From Gnetum montanum (lineage: Eukaryota; Streptophyta; Gnetopsida; Gnetales; Gnetaceae), in the NCBI GenBank assembly GCA_015680685.1, contig MNCI01000970.1, forward strand, positions 148,832-212,831: DNA of 64,000 bases. Direction: 5' to 3'. A program made the position numbers and the translations under genes. Positions within the stretch are counted from its first letter, which is position 1. Every line of letters begins with the position of its first letter. The notes under the pieces were generated by a model that did not search any database, was not told the origin of the DNA, and saw only the letters and a list, made by a program, of their open reading frames with translations. Positions 45,253 to 57,713 of the stretch are shown here, piece by piece.

Positions 45253-45889
45253 CTAACAAGTAGCTTAATATGTGTTGAAAAATATCATACTTAAACCTAG
45301 CCCATGGTGATGGATCAAGTCATTGGAAAAACAAAATAAGATTTCCTTTATAAAAAATATTAAACAAACAATTCATTAATAAAACCAAAAGACTAATTAG
45401 CATGGTAAGCTTTGCTTTATCAGGTTTAGAAACGTAAGAATGCATTTCAACATGAGTTCAGAAATGTTGGATGTTTGTCAAAAAGTGGGTCTGGAACACA
45501 GCAGGAACAGTTAAAAATGTTTACAATATTGTAGATATTTAACCATAGCCTCAGCTAGCATTTGAAGAGCCCATGAATGAAGAATCAGCCACACCTCACA
45601 ATCTAGCTCAGCATGGATGGGGTTTTCAGCCTCAGATGAAGGCAGATGAGGCAGACAAACAGAATCCATAGCAACTGATGAAGCACTATCTCTAAATTAA
45701 TTTTTTTAAAAGAATAGAGACCCTTGACTGAAACACATTTCTCTTCCCAAAATGTGTAGCATGCAAAATTTCTCAAAGCACATTCCCAAGAGGCATTGAT
45801 TTTAACCAACCTAGAACACACCCACAAAACATGTTCTTCAAATCTCAATCATTAATTCAAAATCCATGAACTGATAACTGTATGAAGTC

Positions 45890-47240
45890 CAAATTTGCTC
45901 TGCCGCTGGTTTGGGGTCAAGCTGCTGAGCTAGCCGACCGTCTCTTTGTCCAGTTTGGCAATGGGTCCAAGCTTCAAGGAATGCACTTTGCGTTCCTGAA
46001 ATGCTTGAAATTTGGGCTCAAGGTCAACCTACCCCACTTCTTCCTGGCTGTCTTGCAACAGCAGAAGAGGGGGTGCCATTCTGGGCTTATTTTAGCCCTT
46101 TGGCCGAGGGCGGCAAAGGCGCGGCTAGTGGCAGGTCCTTCTAGCTCTTCCTGGTCCAAGGTTGGGTTGACACTGGTGGTGGTCTACATGTAGAAGCGGG
46201 CTGGCCTTCAAGGGTCAGCCACTTCAGGCCCTATGGCCGTGGCGGATGTGTCTCTGCTCGAGGAGCCTAGAAGGGATGTGCTGCTTGTGGCGCAGCTCAA
46301 CTGGGTCGCAAAGGAGGCAACGGTTGCGGCTCACGATGAGGAGCAACAAGCTTGGGAGGCCCAATGGGAGGAAAACCTCTTGCAGGCATAGGCCAACCTA
46401 GAGACCCGTTTCCACGAATGGGAGCAAGAGCTGCTTCCGCAACAAGCCATGCTCGCAAAGCGTTCCCGTGCCAGGCTAGTGGACGAGATCCGCAACCAGG
46501 TTCGTGATGAGTTGCTACAGGAGGAAGCCACATGCAAGGAGCGAGAGCAGATGGAGCACACACAATGAGCTTAGGAGCAAGAAGAAGAGAGACAAAAGCA
46601 GTGGTAACTGGATAGGGCGCACAAGCAAAGTGTGCAGCAGTGGCTTCGTGAGGGGAGATGCACATATGTTGGGCTAGGCAAAAACTACGAGTGCTCTTGG
46701 GTGACTCTCAGGCGGCACATCCATCATACGTTCGCACATTTCCACCTAGATGGTGGGGGGTTGACTAAGGAGTAGGGGTGTCATGAGGTTGCCTTGCAGG
46801 AGTTCCAACAAGCAACTAATTTTGTGGACTCGAAGTTGCACCACAATACCTTGGATATCCTCCATGCTTTGGAGCAGCTGCAATGTGAATGTCACGCACT
46901 ACCCAGGCTCCTATAGTGGCGCCGAGGTCTTTTGGGCCCCAGTTACATTCGAATCCCGACTATGTGGGGGGTGCATTTCTTGTTGGTTTCCTCTTCGCCA
47001 ATTGGGCCTTTATTTTGTTTGGTGTTGTGGGTCTATTGTGTCTTGGTGTAGGGGTCAAGGGTCGATGTTGCCTCAACAATTCTCTGAGGTCTGGGCCAAG
47101 AAGCAGCCAAGTTGGAGTCAGGGATGTCTATTTTTCCCCCTTTTGGTCCGATTGGCCACTTGCTAGTGGCCCTGAATTGTAATTTGTAATTTTATTTGAC
47201 TTTATCAATAATTTAATCTTGAACATTATCTCAAAAAAAA
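45890..47240 (+). mobile_element. Poly(A) retroposon with decayed coding region, TSD-flanked
   Basis: A relatively GC-rich block of about 1.35 kb. It ends in A10 (47233-47242) and is flanked by a decayed 14-bp direct repeat (aactgtatgaagtc at 45876 and aacagtatggagtc at 47241). Plus-strand frames read LVWGQAAELADRLFVQFGNG, then GMHFAFLKCLKFGLKVNLPH, a charged helical part rich in Glu, Gln and Arg (about 46300-46660) and ECSWVTLRRHIHHTFAHFHL. Several in-frame stops. No RT is seen, so it is a non-autonomous or 5'-truncated non-LTR retroposon. The first block resembles plant transposon-associated domains such as ORF2 of N only in general layout. Confidence 0.65.
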
Positions 47241-47254
47241 AACAGTATGGAGTC

Positions 47255-48119
47255 ATAGCCAAGATAAAAAAATCCTTGTCTAGATAATTGAAGATGATCT
47301 GTTCATTAAGTACTGGAAGCTGCCCCTCTTGGTGTATGTAATCTTTCATATTAATTATGTTATGTAGTTGAGGCAGTAATCAAGAGATTCGATCTCCAAG
47401 ATGCAAAATAACTAAAAAGACAAAAATGTTGATCAACTTCTAAAATGTATTTTCAATGCATAATTAGAACAGCTATGTCTTTACTAAAAACAAGTCCACA
47501 CTACTTTTTCCCATCGAACTACACTCTACTAGTATCCTCTAAATGTGAAATCAGAATTTTAAGTATTTCATTAAATCATATGAATAACGTGAGACCCTAA
47601 AGATCTAGTGAAGAGAGGTCAGTTTCAACCATATCCTTCTACATAATTATTGCAAATCTCAGTTTAGCCTATTCAGACTGAACCTATGACCTCAAGATGT
47701 AAGCCATAAGTGTTATCAACAACATACACCTATTTGTAAAATTGTTTAATTTGCTTTTAAAAACCTAAATCAATACCAGTAGAAAAATAAAAGAATAGCA
47801 TGTAGATGTATCTTCATTTTTCCATGTGCAATTTATTATTTTTAATGGCCTTTGATATCTTATATTTTTCATGAACCAGTAGGTCCAGGAACACTTACGA
47901 TCAAGAATTAAACTGAACTGTTTTCTCTTTAACTCATCATTGTACTCCGTATTGAAAAAGAAATGGAATAAAATAAATATATTTCATAAAAGGTCTAAGC
48001 TAATAACAAAAATCCTTACGAAATAATGAGCACTTACGCCAAATAATAAAATTTTAACATATACTATATAAGCCTCATGTAAGCATCAAATACTTATCCC
48101 AACTCAAAAAGAAAAAAAA
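47255..48119. other. AT-rich spacer
   Basis: About 865 bases with no supported feature, ending in a purine-rich A run (48108-48121). Confidence 0.4.
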
Positions 48120-50158
48120 AAAACACACAAGAGAAGCTTGAGCAACAAGCAAATTAGGGCCAAAGGTTGCATAGAAGAAGCGGTATGTGAATAAGGTTTT
48201 CCCTGGATTCAATCAAGATTGCAATCATGGCTACAGAGAAAAAGACTAATTTTGAATGCTATCTTGGCTGGAAAGGAAGTGTTTGCACCTCCATCTATTC
48301 ATCCATTGCTCAGAAAACTCAAGTTGAGAAAAGTCCTAAATTTCAGCAGAAATTATCTTGAACTAATAGTGCCCCCAGAAGTGAGTGAGTAATTAGCAAA
48401 AGTCAGAATGGATGGGTATGCAAAACTTAGCCTTGAATCTTCAGAATTGATTCTAGATAAAGATATGAGAAAGATTATGGAATCATACAACGACGGAGAA
48501 GTGCAAATTGTCTATGTAGGTAAGTCCATTCATGTCCCGATCAATGAAAAAATAATTAGATATATTTCTAGGGACAAGAATGTTTATCTGCCTTTCGTGA
48601 ATACTCAAATTGTCAATAAGGATTTGCTTGTCAAAGCCTTTTCGTCAGAAGCTGTGTTTCATAGATGCAAGCCAAATGTTTGAATAAATTTTGCAAGTTT
48701 GGAAGACCCTGTTCGTCTGATGTGTCAAATTTACAATACCTGGACAGATTGTTCTGTTCATCGTACGATAGTTCAATGGGGAACATTGAAAGCTTTGTAT
48801 TATGCCCATGCATGGAAGCTTAATTTTAGTTGGCTCGTCTCACTGTTCACAGCTTCTATAAGGTTGTCACGGAAATTTATGACGGTACATCTGCAAGATT
48901 TGGGTTTAGCAGCTTATTGACAATCATTGCCAAGAAATGGCTTAATTGCTTGATGCCCTCCACATTTCCTACCTCTATGTAATTTCAGTCCTTTTGATGG
49001 AGAAAACAGTGATCAATTTGCAAAGTAAAGAGACAGTCATGTCAAAGACTACCAATTGCAACGACAACAGCAATCGTAACCACTCAAGTTACGTATTTCA
49101 CAAGCAGCAATGTTAGAAGGAATCCAAAATGGACAGCAACAACAACAGTAGCTAGCACAACTCTAAGAAAGATCCAGAAAAGAGAAGCCAGTTGTAAGAC
49201 ATAAGTTACACACGGTCAAAGGGCAATTGGGAGATAAGTTCTTCATTTTTCCCCCTCATGATGAGAAAATCACCTGTGAAAATTTTGCTGGAATCAGTAT
49301 TCTTGATTATTCTACTCTAGAAGATAATAGAGAGATTCTAAACTTGACTATAGTGACTCATGCCTTACGAGCTTGCACCAACATGATTACAACAAATATT
49401 TGTAAAATGATAGGTGCGGAAAACCATCTTCCTAATATACAAGTTCCTTATGCATACAAGTGGAAAGAGAATGAGGATTTTTTGCAAACTATTCTGAAAG
49501 TATGGTGTAAGGACCCAGCAAAACCCATTAAAGGAGTAAAATACTGACTTAGTTCCAGAAAGCCTGATATTCTTAATGATCATGAGTTTGTATGACTTGG
49601 CATATATCTTTATGTGAAATCAACGATTCAATATTCAGCATTCAGGCTAGTGCAAGAAGAAAAGGAGAACGAAGTGTCATTGCTTGAGAAAGAAAATGAA
49701 GAATGGGAGTCGGAATTGCAGGTTCAAAACAGTAATTATGATAAAGTCAAATTTGATTTCAAGAAATTCATGGCCAAGGTGAACCAATACAAAGAGCATA
49801 TCAAATCACAGTTGTTACTCCTGGACCAATTTAAGGGTCAAATGTCTGGTGATGCTAAGCTCAATCTATCTGAGTAGGAGACTCAATTTCAAGAAAAGTT
49901 GCAGGAACTGAAGCTGAAGAATTCCACATTGAAAGAAGAACTTAAGGCTCTTCATCAAACGAAGAGTTGGCAGATAAAACAAAACCTCAAATGCATCCTA
50001 CTAAAGCTACGACAGAAGAATTTCGAAAATTGTATGTGTTGCAAATGAAAGTAAATTTATAGCATCAGTCTAAATTCAAGATTTGTAGAAGGAAATTGAA
50101 CAACTAAAGGTGTAGATGATAAAGAAAGATCAAATACTTTAGTTGCCTGCAAGTGAAC

Positions 50159-50923
50159 TGATGAGCACATCACCCACCCCTTGTGTAATCCTCAATGCAT
50201 TTTTATGCATTTTTGTGTATGTGTATTGCCTTCGTGTCTTACGAAGTTCAGGATGCTTTCAGGATATTCCAGGGCCTTTGGGAGCTCGTGGAGATGTTTA
50301 GGACTTCAGCTTGGATGGCAGATTGTTTGTGAACAAATCTGGAAAGACGTTTTCTAGGCTTGAAAGAAGTGTTTCCTAAACGAAAGACATCTTCCAGAGC
50401 CCAAAGACACCTTCCTGTGCATGATTCCAAACTCGGGAAAGACAACTTCCAACTCCAAGATGTCTTCCTTGGACAAACTCCAATGGATATTAATTTGTAT
50501 TTCTAGCACCAAGGGATACGAAAGGTCACACCAAAAAGCTATAAGCATCCAAGGCCTAAGTTTGGACAAGAGAGTTTAAGTGCAAGCAAGGGAGAGCTTG
50601 TACTAGGACATTCTATCCATTTGATGAGAGGTAAGAGAGGTTGAGAGGATCTTTTATAAGTGCCCTGTCTTGAGCTGATGCTCCAAGTGTGAGATATTGA
50701 GGATTGAAAGGGGGCATGCGTGGCTTCTAAGAACCTTGGGAGAGGTGTGAGTTGGGCTTAGGTCCATAATCTTTGATGTATTTTCCAATAATTTGAGAGC
50801 TCTTTTAATAAAAGGGAGAATTTTCTCCAATTTCTTGTGTTGTTCTTGTTTTCTAAGCTTAAATTACTTAGGAAGCTTGTTGAATGGGTACTTTTGGGGT
50901 CTGTTAAGGTAGGCTCCGTATCA
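50159..50923 (+). repeat. Solo LTR inserted in the coding relic
   Basis: 765 bp starting TGATGAGCACATCACC and ending CTCCGTATCA, flanked by tgaac (50154-50158) and tgaat (50924-50928), a 5-bp TSD with one change. The coding frame around it reads through if the LTR is removed (ASEL before, NPCITISKVLH after). It has a TATA-like TTTTATAAG at 50651-50659 and an AATAAA at 50816-50821. There is no internal region or second LTR, so it is most simply a solo LTR left by recombination. The TGATGAG start links it to L, N and H. Confidence 0.7.
50342..50470 (+). promoter_or_regulatory. 20-bp phased motif array in the solo LTR
   Basis: AAAGAC-type cores begin at 50343, 50363 (AAAGAA), 50383 and 50403, exactly 20 bp apart, each followed by a TTCC or TTTC. 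Another lies at 50438, and an inverted form (AAGATGTCTTCC) at 50457. The unit resembles GAAAGACATCTTCC, itself roughly palindromic. It lies about 190-300 bp upstream of the TATA-like box. Confidence 0.6.
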
Positions 50924-52099
50924 TGAATCCATGTATTACAATTTCGAAAGTGCTACATGATGTGCAAAATAATCCATTTCCACCTCTAGTTTCAAAACCA
51001 ACATCTCCAATGCAAATAGATAATTGTACTACAAAAGAAGATCCTCTAGCTACAGCAACAATCACTTGTTCCTCGCTCTAGTTCCCTCGTAGCAAAATTA
51101 GACTATTACCTTGCAGATCCTATCATAAGAACTCCATGATGTATGACTATTTACATAAGTATTAAAAAAAGGCATGTCTAGTCTTATTCAATGTTTATTT
51201 CCTTCATTTGCCATTTGTCCATGAATTTGTGAGTGAAGGGGAATTTATTATACATGTATATAATTCTTCATGAATAGCCACCATGAGGACAATTGTACAC
51301 TCATGATTAATTTTTTTGCGAAAAGGTTAAGCATCATATTAAAATGAAAAAGCATTTACAAAGAAACACTGGCAGGGAAGGACCCCAAGGATACAAGGGG
51401 TAAACAAACTCACAAACCCCACAAAAAAAGACCAAATTGGGGGAGGAAAACCCCTGCAAAAGCAAAAGCAACAAACAAAACAAAGCCTCCCCCATGAGAC
51501 GAAACATGTAAAGGAGGCACTTGACCACACAAACAAAACTAGCCCATCCCTAGGAGCTTCCGAGCATTACATTCAAAACAATATGCTAAGAAACCCAATG
51601 CCCTCATAGGGCAACCCCACTTAGTCCTAGAAAAAGAGGTCATCTAATAGATCGTTGTAGCTTGGTACAAGGGCACATTGCCTTTTCCTAAGCATGTATG
51701 GCATCCAAGACCACCTGAAGTGTTCCGTCGTGACAAACGCCATAGCCTCCTAGAATTCCTTGTACTTCTCCTCACACTCCTATTTGGCTTCCTTTGTAGT
51801 GGCTTTGTCCAAGTGGAACTTGGTGGAAGTCATCCAAATGCATCACCTCAAACCAGCCCAGGAGACATTATGATTAATGCCCATGACCCTGTATGAGTAG
51901 CACCCCATGCAAAACCACCATCTAGGATTGGCCTCATGCACAACCATTTGATTTTTCTAGATTTATTCCTCCTCCAAGAGGGCCCCTAACTTGTTGTTCT
52001 TCCCCCTCCTCTTCTCTACAAAGTCGCTCCTATTCTTCCTAGCACAAATCCTCTTTGAACTGTGCCTAATCTATGCCCTCAACTGATCCTCCAATGCGC

Positions 52100-54560
52100 T
52101 TCTAAGCGTAGCATCCTACAACTCCTTCTAGCACCACTCCTCTGCCATCACTTCTCTAAGATGCCTCTCCTTCTCCTGGCACTTGAGCCTAGTCTCCTCG
52201 TCACACCACCTAATCTCAGCCTTCCAACACGTTTGCTCCTCAACCTTGGCCTTGATGACAGCCCAAAGAAGGTCAACCTCAAACTTGCTTTGAAGTTCCC
52301 TCCAAACATGGTCCTCCACAGACCAAATCTACTCTTGTAACAACAACAGCCGATTTGTGGCAAAGTCCTATTAGTCAAAGTCCTCCCCAACCCCCACTGG
52401 CACCTCCCTTTCTTGTCGTTCCTCCAATACAAACCTAGCAAACAAAGATGACTCACCCCCCTTGGAGGATCTATGTCTCACATATGTCATCCTAACAAGC
52501 ATGGGCTTGGCTAGCAGTGGCTCAACCGGCCACAGTACTCTCCAAAGAGCCAAAATCAAATGGGAATGCCACCCCCTTCTTCTCCATCAGAGAGATGCTA
52601 GGAAGAACTTTGGTAGGTTAACGGTTGGCCAAGCTACATGCAACAAAGGAAAGCAACATGTGCCCCCTGAAGTTTCCACATGTTCCTTGATTCGATGAAG
52701 AAGCACTCCACAAGCTCTACAACGTCCTGCCAAAGAGGAAGCAGCATTGACTTAGGGATCTATTCACTCTCAATCTTAGAAACCGGACCTAGAAAAAACT
52801 CTCTGCATCTTGAAGCCCTCAGCCGTAACCGAGATACCAAGATACTCTACAATCTTAGCCTCAGTGAGCCTAATGCGGACTCCCCTAAAAGTGTTGAAAT
52901 TGCCACACCAATGCAAAAAGGAGGCATCAGCAAGGTTCGGGTCCCCAACTAGAAGGGGAAACAGGTCCTCCTAGCCCATCTGCACCACCAACCCCCAGAG
53001 CAGCTAGTTAGCCCTCAAGTTGTGGTAGTCCAGTTCGAAAGTAGGTGCACACCCTATGGCAGCTATGTTCTCCCGCCAAAGCCATGATGCATGAAGGGTA
53101 ATGCTTGCAGACAAAGGCAATGGTGTAGTTTGAAAAATATATTCATTCCTAGCAACGTCCAAAGAATCACCCTAATAGGAGAATCTCCTCATAGCAATGA
53201 CATTACCATAGAGGCTGCCCAAACCACACGTGTGAAGGGACACAGAAAAGTGAAATGTTGTGTCGTTTCAACTGCACCATTGTAGAGGGAACACATGTTA
53301 TCAATAAGGAGGTCGTGCTCCTAGAGTAGAGCCCATACCGACAATGCCCCCTAAGTAACGAGCCATAAAAAGCATTTAATTTTCTCAAGCAAGCAGTCGT
53401 GCCAAATCTACTTCCAACCTTGGGCTACAAGGTATTTACTACACATAAAGTTGTGTGGTTGAGCATCTAGTAGTCACATCTACTCCATCTATTGAGTGAC
53501 CATGCAAAGGCTGCACCAAAGGCAGGAGTCCTAAGGACTTGCATGCCAAGGAATGTATTTTCATCCAAGTATCATAACCCAAATTCTCCTTAATTCATCA
53601 TGTAATAGGCAATTAACTAGCATTTGATATCCTATTATCACAACATCCTAAAAACCCATAACGCCCAAACCCTAGAATATCGAGGCCTCACCACCTACTC
53701 CTAGCACACCAGGTGCATACAATCACCCTCTTTTCCTCTAGACTAGACAAAGTTGTGGACAATTTGATCAATTTTGGTGATGACCCCTTTAGGGGGAACA
53801 ACAACCAAAGTCGTGTACCTCCCAATAGCCAACAAGACTAACAAAGCTAGAAGAATTCTTCCCTTTCTGGTTAGAAAGCAATAGGTCCAATGCTACACCC
53901 TAGTTTGTATTCTTTGTATCAAGCAGGTATAGTTATCTTTGTAGTGTCATGCAAACATGGGCACTCCCAAGTAGGCACCTCACATAGAGCCCTGCAATAT
54001 TCCCAAATTCTAACATATTCAACCTCTAACTATTATGTCAATGCAAAAAAAAAAGGGGTCATTGACTTTCCCCAGCTGACTGTGAGTCCGATCTCTCTAG
54101 ACATTCTCTGAAGGGCTCTGGACACCGCTTCCGCTTGCAGTAAGGCTGCCTGGCCAACCAGGATCATATAATCTACCTAATGTTCAACAATATGCATGAC
54201 ACCCTCAATGTTCAAACCACGAACCCCTTCAATTTTGCAATATGTATTCATGGTGTCCATAGCAATAATGAAAAGATATGGAGACAAGGGGTCCCCTTGT
54301 CTTAAGCCACAACTTAAGAAGGAATATCCCCACACCCATCCATTAATATCAAAAGAATAGGCCCCCGTTGCCTGAATTTCAATGCGCAATTTGAAGAACT
54401 TTGGGTAAAGCCCTTTCCTCAACATAATATCCTTAAGTGAAGCCCAATAGACAGTATCATAGGCCTTAGCAATATTGAGTTTAAGGCACATACCTAGGAA
54501 TTTCACTTTCTGTACAAAGTGCAAGATCCCTTGTAGCAAAAGAATTTGACCTTGAATATA
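52100..54560 (-). pseudogene. LINE ORF2, reverse transcriptase and zf-RVT (degenerate)
   Basis: RT block at 54177-54539: LKLNIAKAYDTVYWASLKDI, then SCGLRQGDPLSPYLFIIAMD. The following catalytic box, normally YADD, reads H-stop-VDY, so the second Asp is lost. zf-RVT is at about 53200-53400 (KIKCFLWLVT-like, with a later FLCPFTRVVW-like segment in another frame). The rest, down to about 52.1 kb, is the C-terminal tail. Typical of plant L1-type elements. Confidence 0.75.
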
Positions 54561-55599
54561 CCTACCCTTGATAAATCCAATTTGCTAGAGACCCACCAAA
54601 GATGGCATCAGTGATTGTAGTATGGCCACAAGAACCTTAGTGAAGAGCCTAAGCAATGTATTACAAACCCCTATTGGGCTGAAGTGGCCAGTTTAGTGGG
54701 ATTAGCTACTTTTGGAATCAGGACAATTCTAGAACAATTTATTTCATTTCGAACCTATCCCCATCTAAGCATAAGATCAAAGGCATTGACAATGTTTTCA
54801 CCAAGGATGTCAAAAAAATGTCTGAGAATTTCCACCGGCCATCCATCTGACCCAAGGGCCCTATTAGGCCGCATAGACCTAAGAGCCTCAAAGTCTCGTG
54901 CTTGGTGATTGGCGCCATAAGCCGCTCATTTTCATGGGGCTAGATAACCCTGTTGATGTGGATGGAACTAGGGGAGGGATCTCCCCTAGACTAGACACCA
55001 AACCAGTATTGTTGCATAGCAGTGACTATGGCTTGTTCATCATGCACCATGTGGTGCCCCTACATGATGCTATGAATTCTTTTGGCTTCTTTATTGGCCT
55101 TGGCTGCAACAAAAAAGAATCTAGTGTTCCTATCTCCATCCCTTAACCATGTCATTTAGGCCCATTCCTTCTAGTATTGCTCTTCTTCTTTCAACAATTG
55201 CTGTAATTGGAGGAAGATATCATGCTCTTCCTCATCTAAAAACTGTCCCAGCTCCTAGTTAGTTTGTATTTCATAGAGGCATTCTTTTAAATCATCCCAA
55301 TATTTTTTAAAGGCATACTCCTCTCCCTTCCACTTTTCCCAAATCTTCTTTTTGAAAGTGAGCAACCCAACCTTGACAAAATCTCTAGGGTCCATCCATG
55401 CTAGGTACCCCTCCCAGACTTCATAGACAAGGCTTGCAAACCAAGGCTAGTTCAGCCAAGATCTTTCCAATCTGAACAATCATGGCCCAAACTTTTCAAG
55501 CATCCTATGGTCAATGGCCCTTCTCTCAAGCCCAACCACTTGGATCTCATGAACCAACATCAATGCCAAACAAGCCCAAACTCTGTCAATCTTGAACAT

Positions 55600-56172
55600 G
55601 ACTTGCTCTCACCCTTTTCTTCTATTGCTCCAGGTGTACTACCATCCTTTCACCTCCACATCAAAAAGTTCAAAACTTTGAAGATATATCATAGATTCTT
55701 GACTACCTAGAGGCAAGGTTGAATCTCCCCTAGCTTTTTCCCAAGGAAATAGTTGTTGGTTGAAATCTCCAATGAGGATCCAAGTTGTTTTGTCAAGGAT
55801 TTTTCCTACAATCTTGTGTAGCTCTACCAATCTAGCTTTCAGTCCATGTGGCTCATAGAAATTTGTTAGCCACAAACTCTGCAAGGGCATGAAGGTGGTA
55901 ATGCTCCATTGGGAAGAATCCAATAGGTGCATAGGGATCCTAGCAAAGGTCACCAGCCCATCCACGCCACCCCCCCCCCACAAGACCTTCCCCCTTGAGT
56001 CCACAAAAATTTCATTCCACCCTTGCCATTCTAAAATTTGTCATTGTGTCATTTGGAGCTTGGTCTCCGACAAGCACACAACATCGAACTTCCCAACTTG
56101 CATTACTTTTTTTAAGGTACTTCTTTTATAGGGGGTACCTTGTCCCCCACAGTTCCATGATAGAATATTCAT
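55600..56172 (-). pseudogene. LINE ORF2 start, AP endonuclease (degenerate)
   Basis: The minus ATG at 56172 opens MNILSWNCGGQGTPYKRSTL, then VGKFDVVCLSETKLQ, and after a stop DSRGKVLWGGGGVDGLVTFA. WILIGDFNQQLFPWEKARGD lies at about 55700-55780. SWNCGG, SETK and GDFN are the endonuclease hallmarks of L1-type LINE ORF2. Confidence 0.8.
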
Positions 56173-56199
56173 GGTCTACTAGTAGACCTTTTCTTGTAA

Positions 56200-57690
56200 A
56201 CCCCTTTAACGGTTATCTAGGTCCCCAAATCAATTTCTTTCTATGTTTTCTTCCATTACATTTCTAGGCCTATTGGCCTACCCATCTTCTTTGGCTCAGT
56301 GATAAGAATGAAACCATGATCCTCATCTGCTTGGAGAGGTTGAAAGGCTTGTTGTAGGGGTAGTCTGGAGGATCCCCATTCAACTAAAACCCAATCCCCC
56401 AAAGGCAAAACTTAAAAAGTCAAATCAGAGGGGGCGACAAGAGGCATTCCATCTTCACCTAGTAGGTCCATAAGTGGGGGGAAACAGTTCCCAAACTTCC
56501 CCCCACCCCAGGGTAGCCAAACCCCCCACAGTTGGTGAGGGAGGATGGGGGGGGGAAGAAGGTGGAGGAGCTAGAGGTGCAATAGCAAACCCCCCCCCCC
56601 CCNCACCCACATCAACTTCCTTCTAATAACACTATTTCCCTTTTTGTCAGACGCAACATTCCTCCATGGAATGGTTTCCTTTTCCATAAAAACCACAAGC
56701 CATAGGCCATGCAAATCTAGCTAGTTTTGGTGACATCACCTAAAGATTCTCATATTCAAAACCTAAAACTTCCTTCCCAATCGACAAATCAAGGGTGACC
56801 TCTTTCAGGAGGTCATCTAAGGAAAGAGGCCACCAAACGCAAAACCTTACATACCCCATGCACTCCGTTGTTGTGGTAAATGTATCAAACGCGATGAACT
56901 CACAAAAAAGCTAGCAACGATGCATAGAAAATCTGTGGTCCAAAACTCCTAAGGCACTCCCAAGACTTGGACCCAAACCAACATACACAAAAACAAATCC
57001 GACACATGATGAGCCTTGGGCCTCCATGATGTCAAGGCCAAGCCTCTCATGCCAAAGAACCAAGGGCCCCCCAACAAAATCAAATCCCTAGTGTACATAT
57101 CCGGAAAAACGTAAAGAAGGAGGTCCCTGGTAAGCAAGTGGATTTCCAGGTCTACAACACCCTAGGACAAGACCGCCAAGCACTAGACAAGCTCCAACTG
57201 CAACATAGCCTCAACTGAGACAAACTTCCCAATGAGGCTACGTCTTAGCGTATACAAGCCCTCCAAGGTAGAAGCATGCATCTTGAGCCGCATTTCTTTC
57301 CCCCCACCCCCAAGACCTGCACACCTCATCAATGCCACCCATGCCAATGTGCCACGAGCCAGAACCCTACAAACCCTAACCATCAAGGTTAACACTCAAC
57401 AGTTTAGAGCCCCCATCCAGGCCAACTCCCGAAATTGTGTGCTTGGCAACGCCAACATAACTCTCAAGGCCTTCCACTCCTTTGTCGCCAACTCCCAAAC
57501 TACCTTCAATGGATGCATCCACGCCACCACTTCCTAGCCCCTCCTCATCACTACCATGACTACCACTGTGTGCACTACAATGCCCACCACCATGCAAAAT
57601 GTCTCCACCCAAGTCCATGGCCAAAAACACTCCTGACATTACCCTCAAGCCCATCACTCCCCCACCTTTTTTTCTTCAAATGTCCCATGC
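56200..57690 (-). pseudogene. LINE ORF1, DUF4283-like with zinc knuckle (degenerate)
   Basis: On minus 56949-57137 reads YTRDLILLGGPWFFGMRGLA, then a segment with VSDLFLCMLVWVQVLGVPLG, typical of the DUF4283 domain of plant LINE ORF1. A CGFYGKGNHSMEEC knuckle lies at about 56660-56710. A C-rich tract (56590-56612 on plus) with one N interrupts the tail. The N-terminal part (57376-57657) is Gly/Ser/Asp-rich. Confidence 0.65.
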
Positions 57691-57713
57691 TCATGTTCAT
57701 TTAGTCTACTATG

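Larger units (their letters stand above)
48120..51290 (+). pseudogene. Old retroelement gag-like/coiled-coil coding relic, split by a solo LTR
   Basis: Broken plus frames give a continuous but decayed product. The blocks are 48408-48683 (MDGYAKLSLESSELILDKDM, then NEKIIRYISRDKNVYLPFVN), 48699-48920 (VRLMCQIYNTWTDCSVHRTI, then WGTLKALYYAHAWKLNFSW), 49227-49547 (a segment with VPYAYKWKENEDFLQTILK) and 49614-49877 (coiled coil, LLEKENEEWESELQVQN). The frame resumes after the solo LTR at 50924 with a Pro-rich stretch (NNPFPPLVSKPTSPMQ). The overall plan (globular block, coiled coil, low-complexity tail) resembles ORF2 of N and H, but I did not find a specific shared motif. No LTR of its own is identified. 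Confidence 0.5.
51310..57713 (-). mobile_element. Nearly full-length degenerate plant LINE
   Basis: On minus: ORF1 (about 56200-57690) with a DUF4283-like region and a knuckle, ORF2 starting at 56172 with endonuclease, RT and zf-RVT, and a 3' end near 51310 with a short A run on minus (51310-51316). A possible decayed TSD, cactcatga (51298) and cactcatca (57714), brackets about 6.4 kb. Stops and shifts are abundant. It inserted into the coding relic of 48120-51290. Confidence 0.75.

Noticed and set aside
45603-45848. 81-residue minus ORF (FEEHVLWVCSRLVKI)
   Set aside because: Not recognised as CtpA or as a transposon domain; no splice support. It may be a gene or retroposon fragment, but I cannot support a call.
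50342-50470. Heat-shock elements in the solo LTR array
   Set aside because: GAA and TTC blocks are present, but not in the canonical 5-bp alternating spacing; kept only as a phased array.
56590-56612. C-rich tract with one N as a structured or G-quadruplex element
   Set aside because: Homopolymer within a decayed LINE ORF1 tail, likely slippage or sequencing error.
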